Shown piece by piece: positions 1 through 12,555 of a stretch of 64,000 nt of DNA (position 1 is its first letter; the number at the start of each line of letters is the position of its first letter). The position numbers and the translations under genes are program-made. The stretch is from Pleodorina starrii. Lineage: Eukaryota > Chlorophyta > Chlorophyceae > Chlamydomonadales > Volvocaceae. The stretch covers positions 2,892,001-2,956,000 of the forward strand of contig BRXU01000013.1 of NCBI GenBank assembly GCA_030267565.1, given 5' to 3'. Under the pieces are notes generated by a model. It was not told where the DNA came from and ran no database searches. It was given only the letters and a program-made list of their open reading frames with translations.

Positions 1-111
1 GGGCAGGGGCGGGGAGGGGCGGGAAGCTGAATGAAGATGAAACCAGCAGCGGTGGGACGGATGCGCAAGGGGAAGGGCAAAGGAGGCAGGAGCAGGCCCC
101 CCTCTCTTCAC

Positions 112-3100
112 CTGTCCTCCAGCACCTCGTTCAGTTCCCCCTGGCAAGAGCTCAGCGCCGCATCCAGCCCCGCCCTGGCGGCCGCCTCCTCCTCCAACCG
201 GGAGGTCAGTTCCTGGGGGGGGGGCGGCGGGGGGGCAGGAGGGGGACCGGAACAGGGGGGCCGGGGGGCGGGCGGGAGGGGGAAGCGCAGGCCAGGTTGG
301 AGGGGACGTACCGGGTGGATACCGTATCGACGCAATCTTTTTGCGACGCGGTTATTTTGCGAGGCGCCGGTAGGAGTTTATTTCGAAACTTTTGAAATTT
401 GCGAGCTCTTGAGCCGTATGTACAAGTTTGCGAACTCGCATCTTATCGTCAGCGCAAAGGCATTGCATTCTACTGAAGGAATTGGACAAACCGGGTGCCA
501 TACCTGCTTCACGCCACCCATCCGCCCCACAGCCACGGGCTTAGCCTTGGTCTGCTTGCCTTTCGCAGTGGCCTTCCCGCGTTCCCGGCCCCCCTCCCCC
601 GTGCAGCACGCAGCCTGCCCACCCTCTCACCCCGCTGCCCTTCCTCCCCGCCTGCCACGGCCCCTTGCCGGCTGGGACCGGCCGGCCCCCGTAAGCTCCA
701 CCGCTGTCGCCGCCTCTACTCCCCGACCGGCCGTGCCCGCCATAGCCCCGGTAACCCTTCCCCGCCGGCCTCCACAGCGCCCCCGCCACCCGCAGCTCGA
801 GGCAAATAATTTATATTTGCGAGAAGATTTTGCGAGATGCCTTGGGAGTTTTTTTGGAAACTTTAAATATTTGTGTTGTAAACTACTGGCTGCCATCCCG
901 AGCGCTCGGGATGGCAGCCAGTAGTTTTAAACAATAGAAGTGCACGTGGGGTCCCCTCCTACCCGGCTGTGCCCCTTGCACAGCCAGTACTCCGGCGCCG
1001 GCGATGCAGCCCGAAGTAGTTTACACGTATTCCCCCGGCAACGTGCCGGACACCGGACTCTTCCCGGTGTATCTCGATGGACTTCGTGTGCTCCTACCGA
1101 GATTCATACCCGACCCCTCCGGGCACAACCATTGTTGTAAACTACTGGCTGCCATCCCGAGTTTTGTTTGACACTTTGCGAGGTCCCAAACAGTTAATTA
1201 TTTATTCGCAAAAAGATTGCGTCGGTACGGTAGTCGGACGGGAGAGGGGTGCCAACGGGGGTGGAAGAGGGAGAGGGAGCGCGGCGGAAGCGCATACACA
1301 CACATGCACACACGGGTTTACGACCCTTTCCAACCCCACCCCTCGTCCCCACCCAGATCTCGAGACAGCTTTCGGACTGTTCCCCTTCTCCTCACCGCAA
1401 TCTCCTTCCCCCCACCCACCCACCCACCCACCCCCCTTTCTGTTACTTTACTGTATACGGGCTCCGGCCTATACGTGGATACACCCCCCGCCCCCCCCCC
1501 CCACACACGCACACACACACGCACACACCTGCAGCTGCGCCCGGAGTGCCCCCGCCTCGGCTGCCGCAGCGGCGGCGTCAAGAACGGAGGCCGCGGCGGC
1601 GGCGGCGGCGGCTGGGTCCGGCACTAGCACTGGCCCTGGCACTGGCGCCGCCGCCGCCTCCGTCTCGTCCTTCGGCGCGTTCTTCATCTCCGCTACAGTG
1701 CCCTGCAGGCCCCTCACCAGCCCCTCCAGCGCCTGGCTGCTGCCTCGGAGGGCGTCCAGCTGCAGGGAGGGCAGGGGAACACCGGGAGGAAGGGGCGGGG
1801 GTGGGGGAGAGGGGGGAGCCAGAGGGTGTTGGCACGGCCGGTGCGTGCGTGCATGTGTGTGTATGTGTGTATGTGTGTGTGTGCAAGGCTGCGGAGTGGC
1901 GTTGGTCGCCATCCATGCACATCCATGCGGAAGAGGATGTGGTCTTATCTCTTATGCAGGCGTGTGTGGGTCAGGTCAGGTCATAGGGTCAGGTCATAGG
2001 GTCAGGTCAGGTCATATGGTCAGGTCAGGTCAGGTCAGGTCATATGGTCAGGTCAGATCATACGGTCAGGTCAGGTCATATGGTCAGGTCAGATCATACG
2101 GTCAGGTCAGGTCAGGTCAGGTCAGGTCAGGTCAGGTCAGGTCAGGTCAGGTCAGGTCAGGTCAGGTCAGGTCAGGTCAGGTCAGGTCAGGTCAGGTCAG
2201 GTCAGGTCAGGTCAGGTCAGGTCAGGTCAGGTCAGGTCAGGTCAGGTCAGGTCAGGTCAGGTCAGGTCAGGTCAGGTCAGGTCAGGTCAGGTCAGGTCAG
2301 GTCAGGTCAGGTCAGGTCAGGTCAGGTCAGGTCAGGTCAGGTCAGGTCAGGTCAGGTCAGGTCAGGTCAGGTCAGGTCAGGTCAGGTCAGGTCAGGTCAG
2401 GTCAGGTCAGGTCATATGGTCAGGTCAGATCATACGGTCAGGTCAGGTCATATGGTCAGGTCAGATCATACGGTCAGGTCAGGTCAGGTCAGGTCAGGTC
2501 AGGTCAGGTCAGGTCAGGTCAGGTCAGGTCAGGTCAGGTCAGGTCAGGTCAGGTCAGGTCAGGTCAGGTCAGGTCAGGTCAGGTCAGGTCAGGTCAGGCG
2601 CCACCCGCCGGACGCACTTGCTGCTGCAACAGTGCACGCTCCGAAACCAACGACCCGCCGCCGCCTGGCGGATCCGGAGCCGGATGCGGAGTAGCCGCCG
2701 CCGGCGGCGGTGCACCGGAGCTCGGGGATTCCACCACGGCGGCGCCGTTGGCGACGGCGGCAGGGGACGGCGGCGGCGGCGCCGCCGCCGCCAGTGGCGC
2801 AGCGGCGGCGGCGGCGTGGATGACGATGTTGGGCATTGGCACGGCGGCGGATCCCGTCGCCCCGGCAGAACCCAGATGAGGCAGATGAACCTCCACGTCG
2901 CGAATACGGTTCCGGAGCCGGTCCAGCTCCTGCAGTACGGCAGTACGACGGTACGGCGGGGAGCGGAGATATACGGCATCAAGGCGCCGGAGCCGAAGCC
3001 GGAGCCGGAGCCGGAGGTGGCAGCAGCAGGGCCAGGCAGAGGCAGCGACCGGTTGGCTAGGATCGTAACAAAGACCCAACCACAAATACGGAAAATATGG

Positions 3101-6100
3101 TTATCGAGGCGACGTTGGTGGAACGGAACCACCGGCCACAGCGGGTGGAGAGGGTTTAGGGTTTGCGGGTGTTGGAAGCGGCGCGGAGCGGCGCGGAGCG
3201 GCTCGGGGGGTAGAAAATGATACCGCAGCGGAGACGAGGACGGCGTTAGCGAACGGCGGCGGCTCGGGGGATCTCAGCCAGTCGGTGTAGGGCGAGGGGG
3301 GGGGGGCGGCGAGAAAGCCGGTGGTTACGTCGTGCCGTACATTTGTACTACGTCTGTCGTACCTCGTCCATCTTCTCCCGGATGCGAGCCGCGGCCGCCA
3401 TGGCGGCCGCCTCCGCCGTCAGCCTCGCGACCTGGGACCGCAGCGACGTCAGCTCCTGAGCGGCAGAGCAAGCAGCAGCAGCAGCAGCCGGTGGTGGAGG
3501 TGGTGGTGGTGGTGGTAGGCAAAAGCAGACACGAGGTGTAGTCAACGCGACTCGCCGCCTTACCGCACCTGCTGCTCCGCCGCGGCGCGCGCCTCCGCAT
3601 CCGCCGCCCGCCGCTGCACCTCCCCCAGCCGCCGCTCCATCTCCGCACAGCGCCCAACCGCGCGGTCCAGCTCCTCCGCGCCTGTACCCGGGCAATGTGT
3701 GTGTATGCGTGCGTGAGCAGGTGTGTGTGTGTGTGTGGGTGTTGGGGAGGGGTAAAGGTGAGGCGCAGCTGCCGTTAACTGCCGACGCGGACCGAGCAGA
3801 CGGAGCGAGCGATCCTCTGAACCGGATTGTACTGCATACACACACATGCTTACACACATACACACACGCATGACCACGGCACAGGGCACACACACACAGA
3901 GCGGCCTCATGCGCAAAGGGGCCGCAAACGCGCGGAGGCTTACACACACACACAACACACGCCCAGCCCCACCACCACGTCCCCGGCCCATCCAACGCCA
4001 ACAAACGATAACGACCAACGATAACGACCACGACCCGCACCACACTCTGGAGCCCCTCCGCCGGCCCACCCCCTGAATCCCCAGTTCCCCACCCTCCGCC
4101 AGCTGCCGCTTGAGTCCCTCCGCCGCGCCCGCCGCCGCCGCCGCCGCCGCCCGCCGCTCCGCCTCCGTCGCCGCCTCCTCCGCCTCCGTCAACCTGCCTC
4201 CCAGCGCCCGGCCCTGCTCGCGCGCCGCCTCCAGCTGACCCCGCAGCTCGTCCCGCTCGCGGGCCGCCTCCCGCGCCTGGGTTTCGGAGCTCTGCAGCTG
4301 CGCCCGGAGGCCCTCCAGCTGGGCCTTTGGGGTGAGGTGGGGGTGGGGGTTGTGGAAGGGAGGTATCCCGTGGGTAGGCCGGAGCCCGAGGCCGGAGCCC
4401 GTGGGGTTAGGAGGAAAGGACTCGCATTCCTCCCCCACCCACCTCGCCACCCGCGGTCTCCCCCTTCTCCCCCACCCATCCACCCAGCCACCTGCAGCTG
4501 CGCGCCCTCCGCCTGCGCCTCCGCCAGGCGGCTCTGCCCCCCCTGTAGCGCCGCCTCCCGCTCCGCCACCTGCCTCCGGACCTCCTCTAGTTCACGAGAC
4601 GCCGAGGCCAGGTCACCGGACTGGAAGGGGGCAGTGGGGTGGGGTGGGGTGGGGTTGAGGTTCAGAGGGGGGAAGAACGGGATGTGGGGATGTGGGGTCA
4701 TGGGGGGGGGGCGTGGTGGGGCGTCAGAGGTGAGGGGTAAGAGGAGGTGGGGCAGAGGACATGGGGGGCGTGGGGTTGAGGGCGGGCGGGTGTGAAGGCT
4801 TGGTGGGCGGGTTGGAGGGGCGGGGGGAACACCCAGCCGCTCTTGCCCCGACTCCCAACCAGCCGCCCCGCCCCGCCCTGCCCCGCGCCGCTCCGCCCCG
4901 CCCCGCTCGCGCCAACGAGCAAAAACAGTGCGCGACGCGGCCTCCCACCATACACAGATACGGCCACCGCCACCAACCCGGCCACCCACCACCCGTTCTC
5001 GTCTCTCAACCCCCAAGACTTGCCGCTCGCCACACACACACACACACACACACACCCAACCCGCCCCAACCCTTAAGGCCCCCCCTCCCCCTCATCCCCC
5101 GATTGCCCCACCCACCCGGCCCTGCAGCACCCACCCGGCCCTGCAGCTCGCTCCGGACGTCCTGCAGCTCCTCCCTCGCCTTCCGGAGCTCCTCCGCTGC
5201 GGCGGCGCCACTGGCCTGCGCAGCCGCCAACTCGTCGCGAACCTGCGCCAACGCCCCTCCCCGGGGGTACGTCGCGCGAGCGCGAGCGCCGCGAGCGCGA
5301 TGTGAACACGGTGGGCGGCCAGGAGCGGGACCCCGGGAGGGTGGATGGATAGGATGGGAGGGAGGGGGGCTCAGTGGGGAGGAGCCCTCCGGAGGAGGTT
5401 CAGACCGCGGCGGCGGCGTGGAGCGTCCGAGGGCGGGGAGGAGGGCGAGGTGGGGACTGGGGAGGGACACTCGGCGGCGGGCAGGGGCCGGCTGACTGCC
5501 AAAGGGGGTTGGGGGGGTGGACGGTGGAGGAGCGCGCTGGCCGCGCCCTCAGCCCCAGCCTCAGCCGTCGCTCGCTCGCTCGCTCGCGCTCTTTCGCGTC
5601 TGGCCCGTCTGGCCATACGTCCACGTATCCGCTCCGAAGCCTGTACGGCCTCCCCATCAGAGCGCCCTCCTCCCCTTCTCCCCTCCCCCCCCCCGCCCCC
5701 CGCTTCCCCCACCTCCTGGAGCTCCCTGCGCAGCTCCTCCGCTGCGGCGGCCGCCTCCCGGCTGGCGACATCGCTGGCGGCGGCAGCAGCCCTCAGCCGC
5801 TCCGCCTCCGCCGACCCGGCGGCGATCCGGGAGCTGCGGGAGGGGGCCGAGCAGGGGGGGGAGTTGGGTTCGATTAGGTTGGGTTCGGGTTCGGGTTAGG
5901 GTTCGGGTTGAGGGGTATGACGGGCGTACAAGGCCCCGCTATGTGTGTGCAGACATGGAGCGGCGAGCGCGAGGATGTTTGCGGGGGGTTATCCACGGGG
6001 GGGGGGGAGGGGGGCCGCTGCGGGTCGGAAAGGTGTGGAAGTGAAAGGCGCAGCCACCTGGGTGAAGGGGAGGACTACAGACCGCTGCTGGACACGCCCT

Positions 6101-9100
6101 CCGAGTACGGCACTGCCTCCTCCCCCCCATCCCTTCCCAGTCGCCACACACCCACACCCACACACATACACATACCGGTACACATACACACACACATACA
6201 CGCGCATGCGCATGCGCACGCCTCCACCTCCGCCGTCCCCACCTCGCTTCCGCCGCGTCCTTCTGCGCGCGAGTTGTCTGCTCCCGCAGCGCCGCCGCCG
6301 CCGCGTCGCCGGCGCTGCGCGCCGCCTCCAGTTCCGACTCCAGGGAGGCCTTGTCCGCCCGCAGAGCCGCCATCTGATCCGCCAGCTGCCAAGGCAAGAG
6401 AAGAGCAGGGCATAAGGGAACGATGCGGAGCAGAGCGCTAAGCTAAGCGTTTGGAGGGGAGGGGCAATAATAAGCGCTAAGCAAAGCATTCCGATGCGAA
6501 AGCGAAATGAGGTGACGAGGCGGGGAATGTGAACGCAAGTACCCCGCCCCGCCCCGACCCGACCCGATCCGGCTCCCGGTCCCCCCCTTCCCGGCTCCTG
6601 CGGCTTCCTCCGCTCCTCTCCGTCATTGCTTACCCCCACCACCTCACCCCACCCCACCCCACCTCACCTCCCGCCCCCTCTCCTCGCACCCTCCTCACTG
6701 CCACACCCAAACCCTCCCCCCCCTCCCGCCCCCCCTCACCGCCTCACCCCCTCCCGCTCACCTCCCTCTGCTGCTCCTCCATCTGCTCCTTCTCCGCCCG
6801 CAGCCGCGCAGCCTCGCCCTCGCCCGCCACCCGCGCCGCCTCCACCCCTTCCGCCAACTCCCCCCGAAGCGCCCCCTCCCGCGCCAGCCACTCCTCCTCA
6901 CCAGCCCGGCGGCCCGCACGCTCCGACCTGCCAACATGGCAGGCAGGCAGGTAGGGCGGTAGACAGGCAGGGAGTTCGGTCGGCAGGCGGGCAGGTGGGC
7001 GGGCCGGAAGAAGAACAAAACGTGGCGCGTGCGGAATGGGGCCGCAAAGGAGCGCGACGGGTGGGGTCAGGAGGGCGGAATAACAACGACAACGATGACG
7101 ACAATAACAACAATGACAACAACAATAGCAACAACAACAACAACAATAGCAACAACAACAACAACAATAGCAACAACAATAACAACAACAAAGACCACTC
7201 ACTCGAGCTCCTGAGTGGCCCTCTGCAGCTCGGCCTGCGCCGTAGCCAGAGCCGCCTCCAGCTCCTCTCGAGCGACCCGCACCGCACTCAGCTCGGCGGC
7301 GGCGGCAGCGGCCTGCGCACGTATGTGTGCGTGCACGTGCGCGCGTGCGTGCACATGTGGCGATGCGTCAGACAGCGACGATGGCGGTTGGGGAGCACGG
7401 CGGCGACCCATGGGTCGGTCGGTGGGTCAGACCGGCTTGGAGCCGGGCGGAAATTTGGGGTTCCTTTCCTTTCACGAAGGACCGGGATGACTCCAAACGG
7501 GGTTTCCGGCAGTGGGGTCGGGAGAGCCGGGAGCCGGGAGCTGGGAGGGCCCGGCGGCATTGGGGCTGGGAGGGGCTGCACTGGGTGCCATTTGCACCGG
7601 GGGAAAGGGACGGGACTGGCACATGCAGGTCACAAACAAATGAAACAATGACATTGGCACTGGGGTCGTCCAAGGGCCGGACTCGTCTGTGTGCTATGCC
7701 TTCCCGCAACCCCTCCCCGCAGCGGTGGCGGCCCTCACCGCGCACCCCGTACCCCCCCCTTTCTCCCGCTTCCTCAACCGTTGTGAGAGATTGCGAGAAG
7801 AAGCGAGGTCGAACTTGCCCGCCCCACCACCCCTTTTCTCCTTTCCCTCCGCCCCCTCCTCACCGCCGCCTCCTTGTCCCCCTCCACCCCTGCCTTGTCC
7901 CGCCTCAGCGCCTGCAGCTGCTCCTCCAGCTCCGAAACCCGAGACCTGAGGCCAACCGACCAACCGACCGATCGGCCGGCAAGCGGGTTCAGGGAAGGAG
8001 CCACGCCTGGCTTGTCAACTGACAAACGAGATTAACTACCGTACCTAACAACAACCTACCAGCCAATCGGTTTGGGGCTCACGGTCTGCAAAGAAGCTGT
8101 GAAAAAGAAACCCACAGGCTTCAGGAGAAGGGAGCAGGAAGGCAGTGCACCATGTACCGAGCACCGAGCACCATGCGTCCCATGCGCATAGCCGTCCCAG
8201 CCCCGCCCCCCGCCCCACCTCGCGCCCGCCAGCTCCTCCGCCGCCGCTTCCTCGGCGGCGGCGCGGCTTGCCCGCTCCGCCTCCAGCGCCTCTCGCCCCT
8301 CCGCCAGCTGCCGCTGCAGGCCCTCCGCCTCCACCCGGGCGACCCCCAGGTCGGCCCCGGCGGCGTCAAGCTGGGTGCGGAGCTCCGAAACCTGGTCCTG
8401 AGGGGGTAGGGGGTGGGGGCGTTTTGGGGGGAGAGGGGGGTTATCCACGTATAGGGGGGGTAAACAAGATAGAAGACGCCGCAGCGGAGGGACGTAGCGA
8501 CCCAGAACCCACGCCCAGCAATGTACCCCGCCTACCTGCGCCTCCCGCAGCCGGGCCTCTGCGTCCTGCCCCGCCCGCTCCGCTGCCGTCTTCACGTCCG
8601 CGACCTGCAGCGCCGAGCGAGCCGCCTCCTCCCGCATCTGTGGGAACACGAGGCATCCGGCTCCTTGCCCGCCCAAATACGAGGAAACCCATGACAACAT
8701 AAAGACAACAACAGGACAAAAACAAGGACAAGAAGAAGGAGAAGAAGGAAAAAGAAGAACAAGGAGAAAAAGGCCTCAAAGACGCGCGCATACAGCCAGA
8801 GACCCGGTCTACCCCTCCATACCACCACACAAACACACCCACACACGCACACACACGCGCGCACCTGTGCCAGCTCCGCCGCCCGCGCCGCCACCTCCCC
8901 CCGTGCCACCTCCAGCGCCGCCAGGGCGGTCTCCGCGCGGTCCGCCTCCCACCGCCACAGACTCTCAGCCGTGTAGATCTGGAGGTGGGGCGGGGCGGGG
9001 CGGGCCGGGGGACGATGCGATGCGGGATGGGGCAGGGCAGCCGGAGGGAGAGAGGCGCCAGGACGGCAACGCTGAGGCGCGCCGCGACTCGACTCGAGAG

Positions 9101-9624
9101 ATGGGGAGGGATGGGACCGGATGGCGGACTGGTTTTGTCCGGTTGCGGGTCTCACGGGGAGAGCAGGGCACCGACCTCGCTGGGCCCCAACGCGACCCAC
9201 GCACTGAAGCTCCCCCTCTCCCTGCCCTTCATCCCCGCCCGCAGCCCAGCGCCCAGGTTCCCCCCCCCCCGACCACCCTCCGCAGTTGTCCGCACCTTGA
9301 TCGCTGAGCTTGTAAAGGCCCACACGCACCAGCCCGACGGAAGCAGTCCCTTGACGTATCCGCCCTGGTCCCCCAGACTGAACAGGGTGGAGGGGGGGCA
9401 GCCGGGCCGCGCGTCGTGCACTGCGATGCTCTTGTCGCCCGACCCGCTCCACACCTGGTTTGGGTGGGTGGGTGGGTGGAGTGGGGCGGGAGCGGAGACG
9501 AGAGGGTGGGGCGAGGTGGCTTGGCCAGGACAGCCCGAATGTGAGCAGGGTTGGAGTGGGGCGGGGCGGGAGCGGGGCGGGGTATGGGAAACGGCCTGAA
9601 AGATTTGGCAGGCAGGCAGGCTGG

Positions 9625-9656
<32 letters not shown>

Positions 9657-12555
9657 CTGGCCACAAGTAGATGAACAGGACAAGACGTACACTGGTGCTG
9701 GTGGTGCTGGTGGTGGTGAGGGGGGGAGGGTGGTATCTGGGAAGCAGGCGCCGCTTGGCCACTCGCACTCGCCGCTCACTCCGTGTGTCTCCAAGCCCCG
9801 CCCGCCCGCCAGCCCCGCCCGACTGGGCCCACCTCCGCCTCCGCCTCCGCCTTCGGCCCCACCCAACCCCATACCCCCCATACCCCCCCGACCCCTCACA
9901 CACTCTCATACAACCTCTCTCACCCCCTCTCTCAACCTCTCTCACCCTCTCTCTTTCACGCACCTGGCCCGCCGCGAAGTGCAGCGCCAGCACGGGTCCC
10001 GAGTGCGCCCCCTTGAGGCTGCGCACCGGTGTACCATCCGCCAGCCGCAGCACGTGTATGCGGCCGTCGTCCATACCCACCCACACGCAGTCACCCGAGT
10101 GGGCCAGGCTCCGGACTGGGGGGGTCGACCAGGGGGGGTTCGACCAGGGGGGTGGCGGGGGGTGGGACAATGAAGCTGATGCCGGGTGGGGTTGGCAGAG
10201 GTGCCGCGTGCGAGTGAAAGGAGCGGGAGTTATGGGTTGACGGGTTAGAGGAGAGAGGAGCGAGGAGCGAGGAAAGGGAGAGAGGAGCTAGAGAGGGTCG
10301 AATTAAGGGGCGGAGGGGTACGTACAGCGATGGTTGCCAAGTCGGTCTCCTGCAGGGCCGTGCGCGCGCGCGGAGATGGGGGGTGTGAGACAAAGCCGCG
10401 GCCGGAGCCGGCGCCGAAGCCGGCGCCGCCCCGGTTGCTTTGCGGCGGCTCCGCTTACCACCCTCCCGCCCCTACCTTTGCCTCCCTCCACCTTTATCGA
10501 CCTGCCCTCCACCTCACTGATCTGACCACTGCCTGTCGGATCCGGCCAACAAAACACAGTGCCGTCCGCGGAGCCGGTCCAGACCTTGCCGCCGCGGCCG
10601 CCGCCGCCGCCGCCGGCGGCGGCGGCCTCGTCGCTGCCTGCCGCCGTCGCGGCGCGCGGGCTGCCTCGCGCGGCCGACGCCGGCCGTGGCGCCCCCGGCG
10701 CCCCCGGCGGCGGCAGCGGCGGCGGCGCCAGCGGGGTGACGAGCGCGCACTCGACGGCGCCGTGGTGGTACTTGGCTGCTACGATGGGCGAACCGTCGGG
10801 CTGCCAGCTCTTGGCCTGCGTGCGGAGGAGGAGGAGGAGGGGGGCAGGCAACGAGAGGCCGGAGAAGGAGGAGGAGGAGGAGGGTTGGGTGGGTGCAATG
10901 CGAGGTTGGTACTGGTGGCCCACCCCCCGCCACCCCCTTGTCGACCCCCGTGCCCCTTCTGGTCGATTGACCCCCGCGCTCCCCCTTGTCGACCCGCCAC
11001 AGTGCCCCCTAGTGCCCCCTAGTGGCCCCTAGTGATGTGGGGTCCCTCTCCCCGGACACCACCGCCCCGGCCGCCTCTGCCAGTTGCCCGCCCCGCCCCG
11101 CCCCGCCCCGCCCCGGCCCACATTGAAATCGACTCCGCCGGTGATTACGTAAGCGTTGCCGGGCCCTGGAGTGATGCACAGCACCTCGCCCTGGTGGGCA
11201 GCGAACGACTGCAAACAGGCCGCAAGTGGCCGGGGGGCCGGGGGACGGAGGCCGGCGCCAGCGGGTCGGCAGGGATGCGGCGCCGGTGAGTATGAGAGTG
11301 TGTGTGTATGTGGGCGGAGGGGGCGGGGACAGGGCCACACGGGCGGGTGCCGGGGGTGCGTCGGGTGGGTGGGTGTACACGTCGGAAGTCGGCGGCGTCG
11401 CTTTGTCGGGCCGGCAGGGAGCAGGGGCAGGGAGCGGCGCGTTTCAGCAGGGACATGCGGGGGGAGGTGGGTACATATCGTTGCTATTGTTGTTATCGTT
11501 GCTATTGTTGTCATTGTTATTCCGCCCTCCTGACCCCACCCGTCCCGCTCCTTTGCGGCCCACTGGGTAGGGAGAGTGCAACACATGTTGTTGGAGCAGC
11601 CGCATGGAGGTAACCGCAGATCGGAGGGCAGAGGGGGAGGGATGGCGGTGCTGGTACCGGTGCTGGTGCTGGTGCCGGTGGGGAGCTGTTGAGGGGGGGC
11701 ACAGGGAGGAGGCGTGGGCGGCAGCTGCCAGCCTCGGACCGGCCCCCTGGACACACACGCGGGGGTGGGCCGCCGTCCACGGCCGCCGCCTCCCCCTTCC
11801 TCCGCTTTGCTACCAGGATAGCAGGAAAGTAGAAGGGCCAGATCGGAACCCCATCACGACCCCATCGCCCCACGAGCCCCCGCGCCCGCGCCCGCTTCGC
11901 TGCGTCCCCTGCGCCCCCTGCCTGCCCCGCCCCGCGCACCTTGAGCTTGAGGTCCCCAGAGGCCGCGTCGTACAGCGCCACCTTGCCGTCTCCCGTACAC
12001 GCCCAAATGGTGGGTCCAAGCACCGCGATGGCGTGCACCAGGCCGGGCAGGGCGCCGGCGGGGATGAGCTCAGCGGAGCTGCCGGAAGGTGCGGAGAGAG
12101 ATGCGAACCGCGGAGCGGAGCAGGCGGCAGGCGGCAGGCGAGGTTGAAGGGGCCCGACCCAGATGGTGGAAAGGTGGTGGGGAGATGGGGCTCTCGGTGG
12201 TGGTGGGAAAGGATGCCCCGGGGCCCGTGTTGTGCCGAGCCAGGGAGGTGCACGACAGGAAGGCACGTGCAGGGAGGAGGCAACGGGGGAGACGGACTGG
12301 CGGGCCTGCGGGCGTCCCGGGACAACGCACGTGCGCTGCGACGCACCTTCCCGTCGTCGCATCCCAGCGCCTGATCCCGGCGCGGCTGGTGCTGTAGATG
12401 TGGGCGCCGCTGGCGCAGGCGGCCTTGACCTGCCCGCCATCCCGCTCGCTGAACGAGTAGACCGTGCCCCAGCTGAAAGCGCCGGGCGGCACAGCTGTCG
12501 GAGCGCCGGCGTCCTGGGCTCTTAGGCCCTTAGCAGAAGGGCCCAGGTCCGTCAT
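112..12555 (-). CDS. WD40 beta-propeller / long coiled-coil protein, 23 exons, 3' end outside window
   Basis: Start is the ATG at 12555. Exons (high to low): 12555-12347, 12078-11940, 11208-11122, 10815-10518, 10349-10326, 10115-9964, 9454-9296, 8978-8865, 8637-8536, 8397-8219, 7945-7864, 7312-7203, 6927-6762, 6385-6243, 5833-5713, 5242-5135, 4620-4492, 4324-4093, 3681-3569, 3455-3363, 2929-2618, 1759-1529, 212-112. All junctions are GT-AG and phase-consistent; the last exon ends in phase 2, so the gene continues leftwards. Visible protein is at least 1134 residues. Residues 1-356 carry WD-type blades, for example IRRWDATTG, GKVALYDAASGD, VWTGSADGTVFCW and VWSGSGDKSIAVHD. The rest is Ala/Glu/Arg/Leu-rich heptad coiled coil, interrupted by a Pro/Ala-rich stretch in the 2929-2618 exon. 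The architecture suggests a scaffold (cytoskeletal, flagellar or trafficking); the exact function is not recognised. Splice calls are inferred by eye; the 24-nt exon is the weakest. Confidence 0.8.
322..1230. mobile_element. Non-autonomous TIR element (about 0.9 kb) flanked by TA
   Basis: The left end (322-347) and the reverse complement of the right end (1206-1230) match over about 25 bp with one mismatch; the core is CGACGCAATCTTTTTGCGA. TA dinucleotides flank both ends (320-321 and 1231-1232), as expected of a TA target duplication. The interior is AT-richer than its surroundings and holds a 48-bp perfect palindrome (880-927) and a third copy of one arm (1133-1161). No transposase is seen, so it is MITE-like. 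It lies in the last visible intron of the WD40/coiled-coil gene. Confidence 0.7.
880..927. repeat. 48-bp perfect palindrome inside the TIR element
   Basis: Arms 880-903 and 904-927 are exact reverse complements with no loop, and the centre is AGCGCT. The left-arm sequence recurs in direct orientation at 1133-1161, so three copies of one segment lie within 0.3 kb. This fits a head-to-head internal duplication. Confidence 0.9.
1969..2598. repeat. (GGTCA)n pentanucleotide satellite, about 630 bp
   Basis: Tandem GGTCA units fill the intron between the 2929-2618 and 1759-1529 exons of the WD40/coiled-coil gene. Variant units (GGTCATAT, AGATCATAC) appear as matched blocks near 1975-2105 and 2412-2475, which suggests block duplication as well as slippage. 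With no stop in the unit, every frame stays open and gives a spurious GQVRS repeat ORF. Confidence 0.95.
5866..5910. repeat. Short telomere-like GGGTT(C/A)GGGTT tract in an intron
   Basis: A run of GGGTTCGGGTTCGGGTTAGGG-type units lies just beside exon 5833-5713 of the minus-strand gene. It is short and degenerate and is flanked by coding DNA. Confidence 0.6.
7039..7086 (+). repeat. 48-bp dispersed intron repeat, copy 1
   Basis: It matches the reverse complement of 11514-11561 with one mismatch over 48 bp. Both copies carry the AAC-type microsatellite on the same side, so the unit is the 48 bp plus the tract. Confidence 0.85.
7081..7195. repeat. AAC-rich trinucleotide tract (AACAACAATAGC-like)
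   Basis: Imperfect AAC/AAT repeats lie in an intron of the WD40/coiled-coil gene. The unique 48 bp at 7039-7086 beside it recurs in inverted orientation at 11514-11561, next to a GTT-type tract of the same kind (11470-11520). Confidence 0.85.
9609..9659. repeat. (GGCA)n tetranucleotide repeat
   Basis: About twelve GGCA units with occasional GGCT lie in the intron between the 10115-9964 and 9454-9296 exons. Confidence 0.9.
11514..11561 (-). repeat. 48-bp dispersed intron repeat, copy 2 (inverted)
   Basis: Inverted partner of 7039-7086, in another intron of the same gene. The GTT/ATT tract at 11470-11520 is the complement of the AAC tract near copy 1. Confidence 0.85.

Noticed and set aside
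1969..2598. CRISPR array
   Set aside because: Pure tandem repeat without spacers, in eukaryotic nuclear DNA; none of the other tracts has spacer architecture.
1077..2879. 600-codon plus-strand ORF with GQVRS repeats
   Set aside because: It is the pentanucleotide satellite read through; a 5-bp unit without a stop is open in every frame, and it lies antisense in an intron of the WD40 gene.
5866..5910. Telomere or subtelomere
   Set aside because: Only a few degenerate GGGTTCGGGTTAGGG units, flanked on both sides by exons of one gene.
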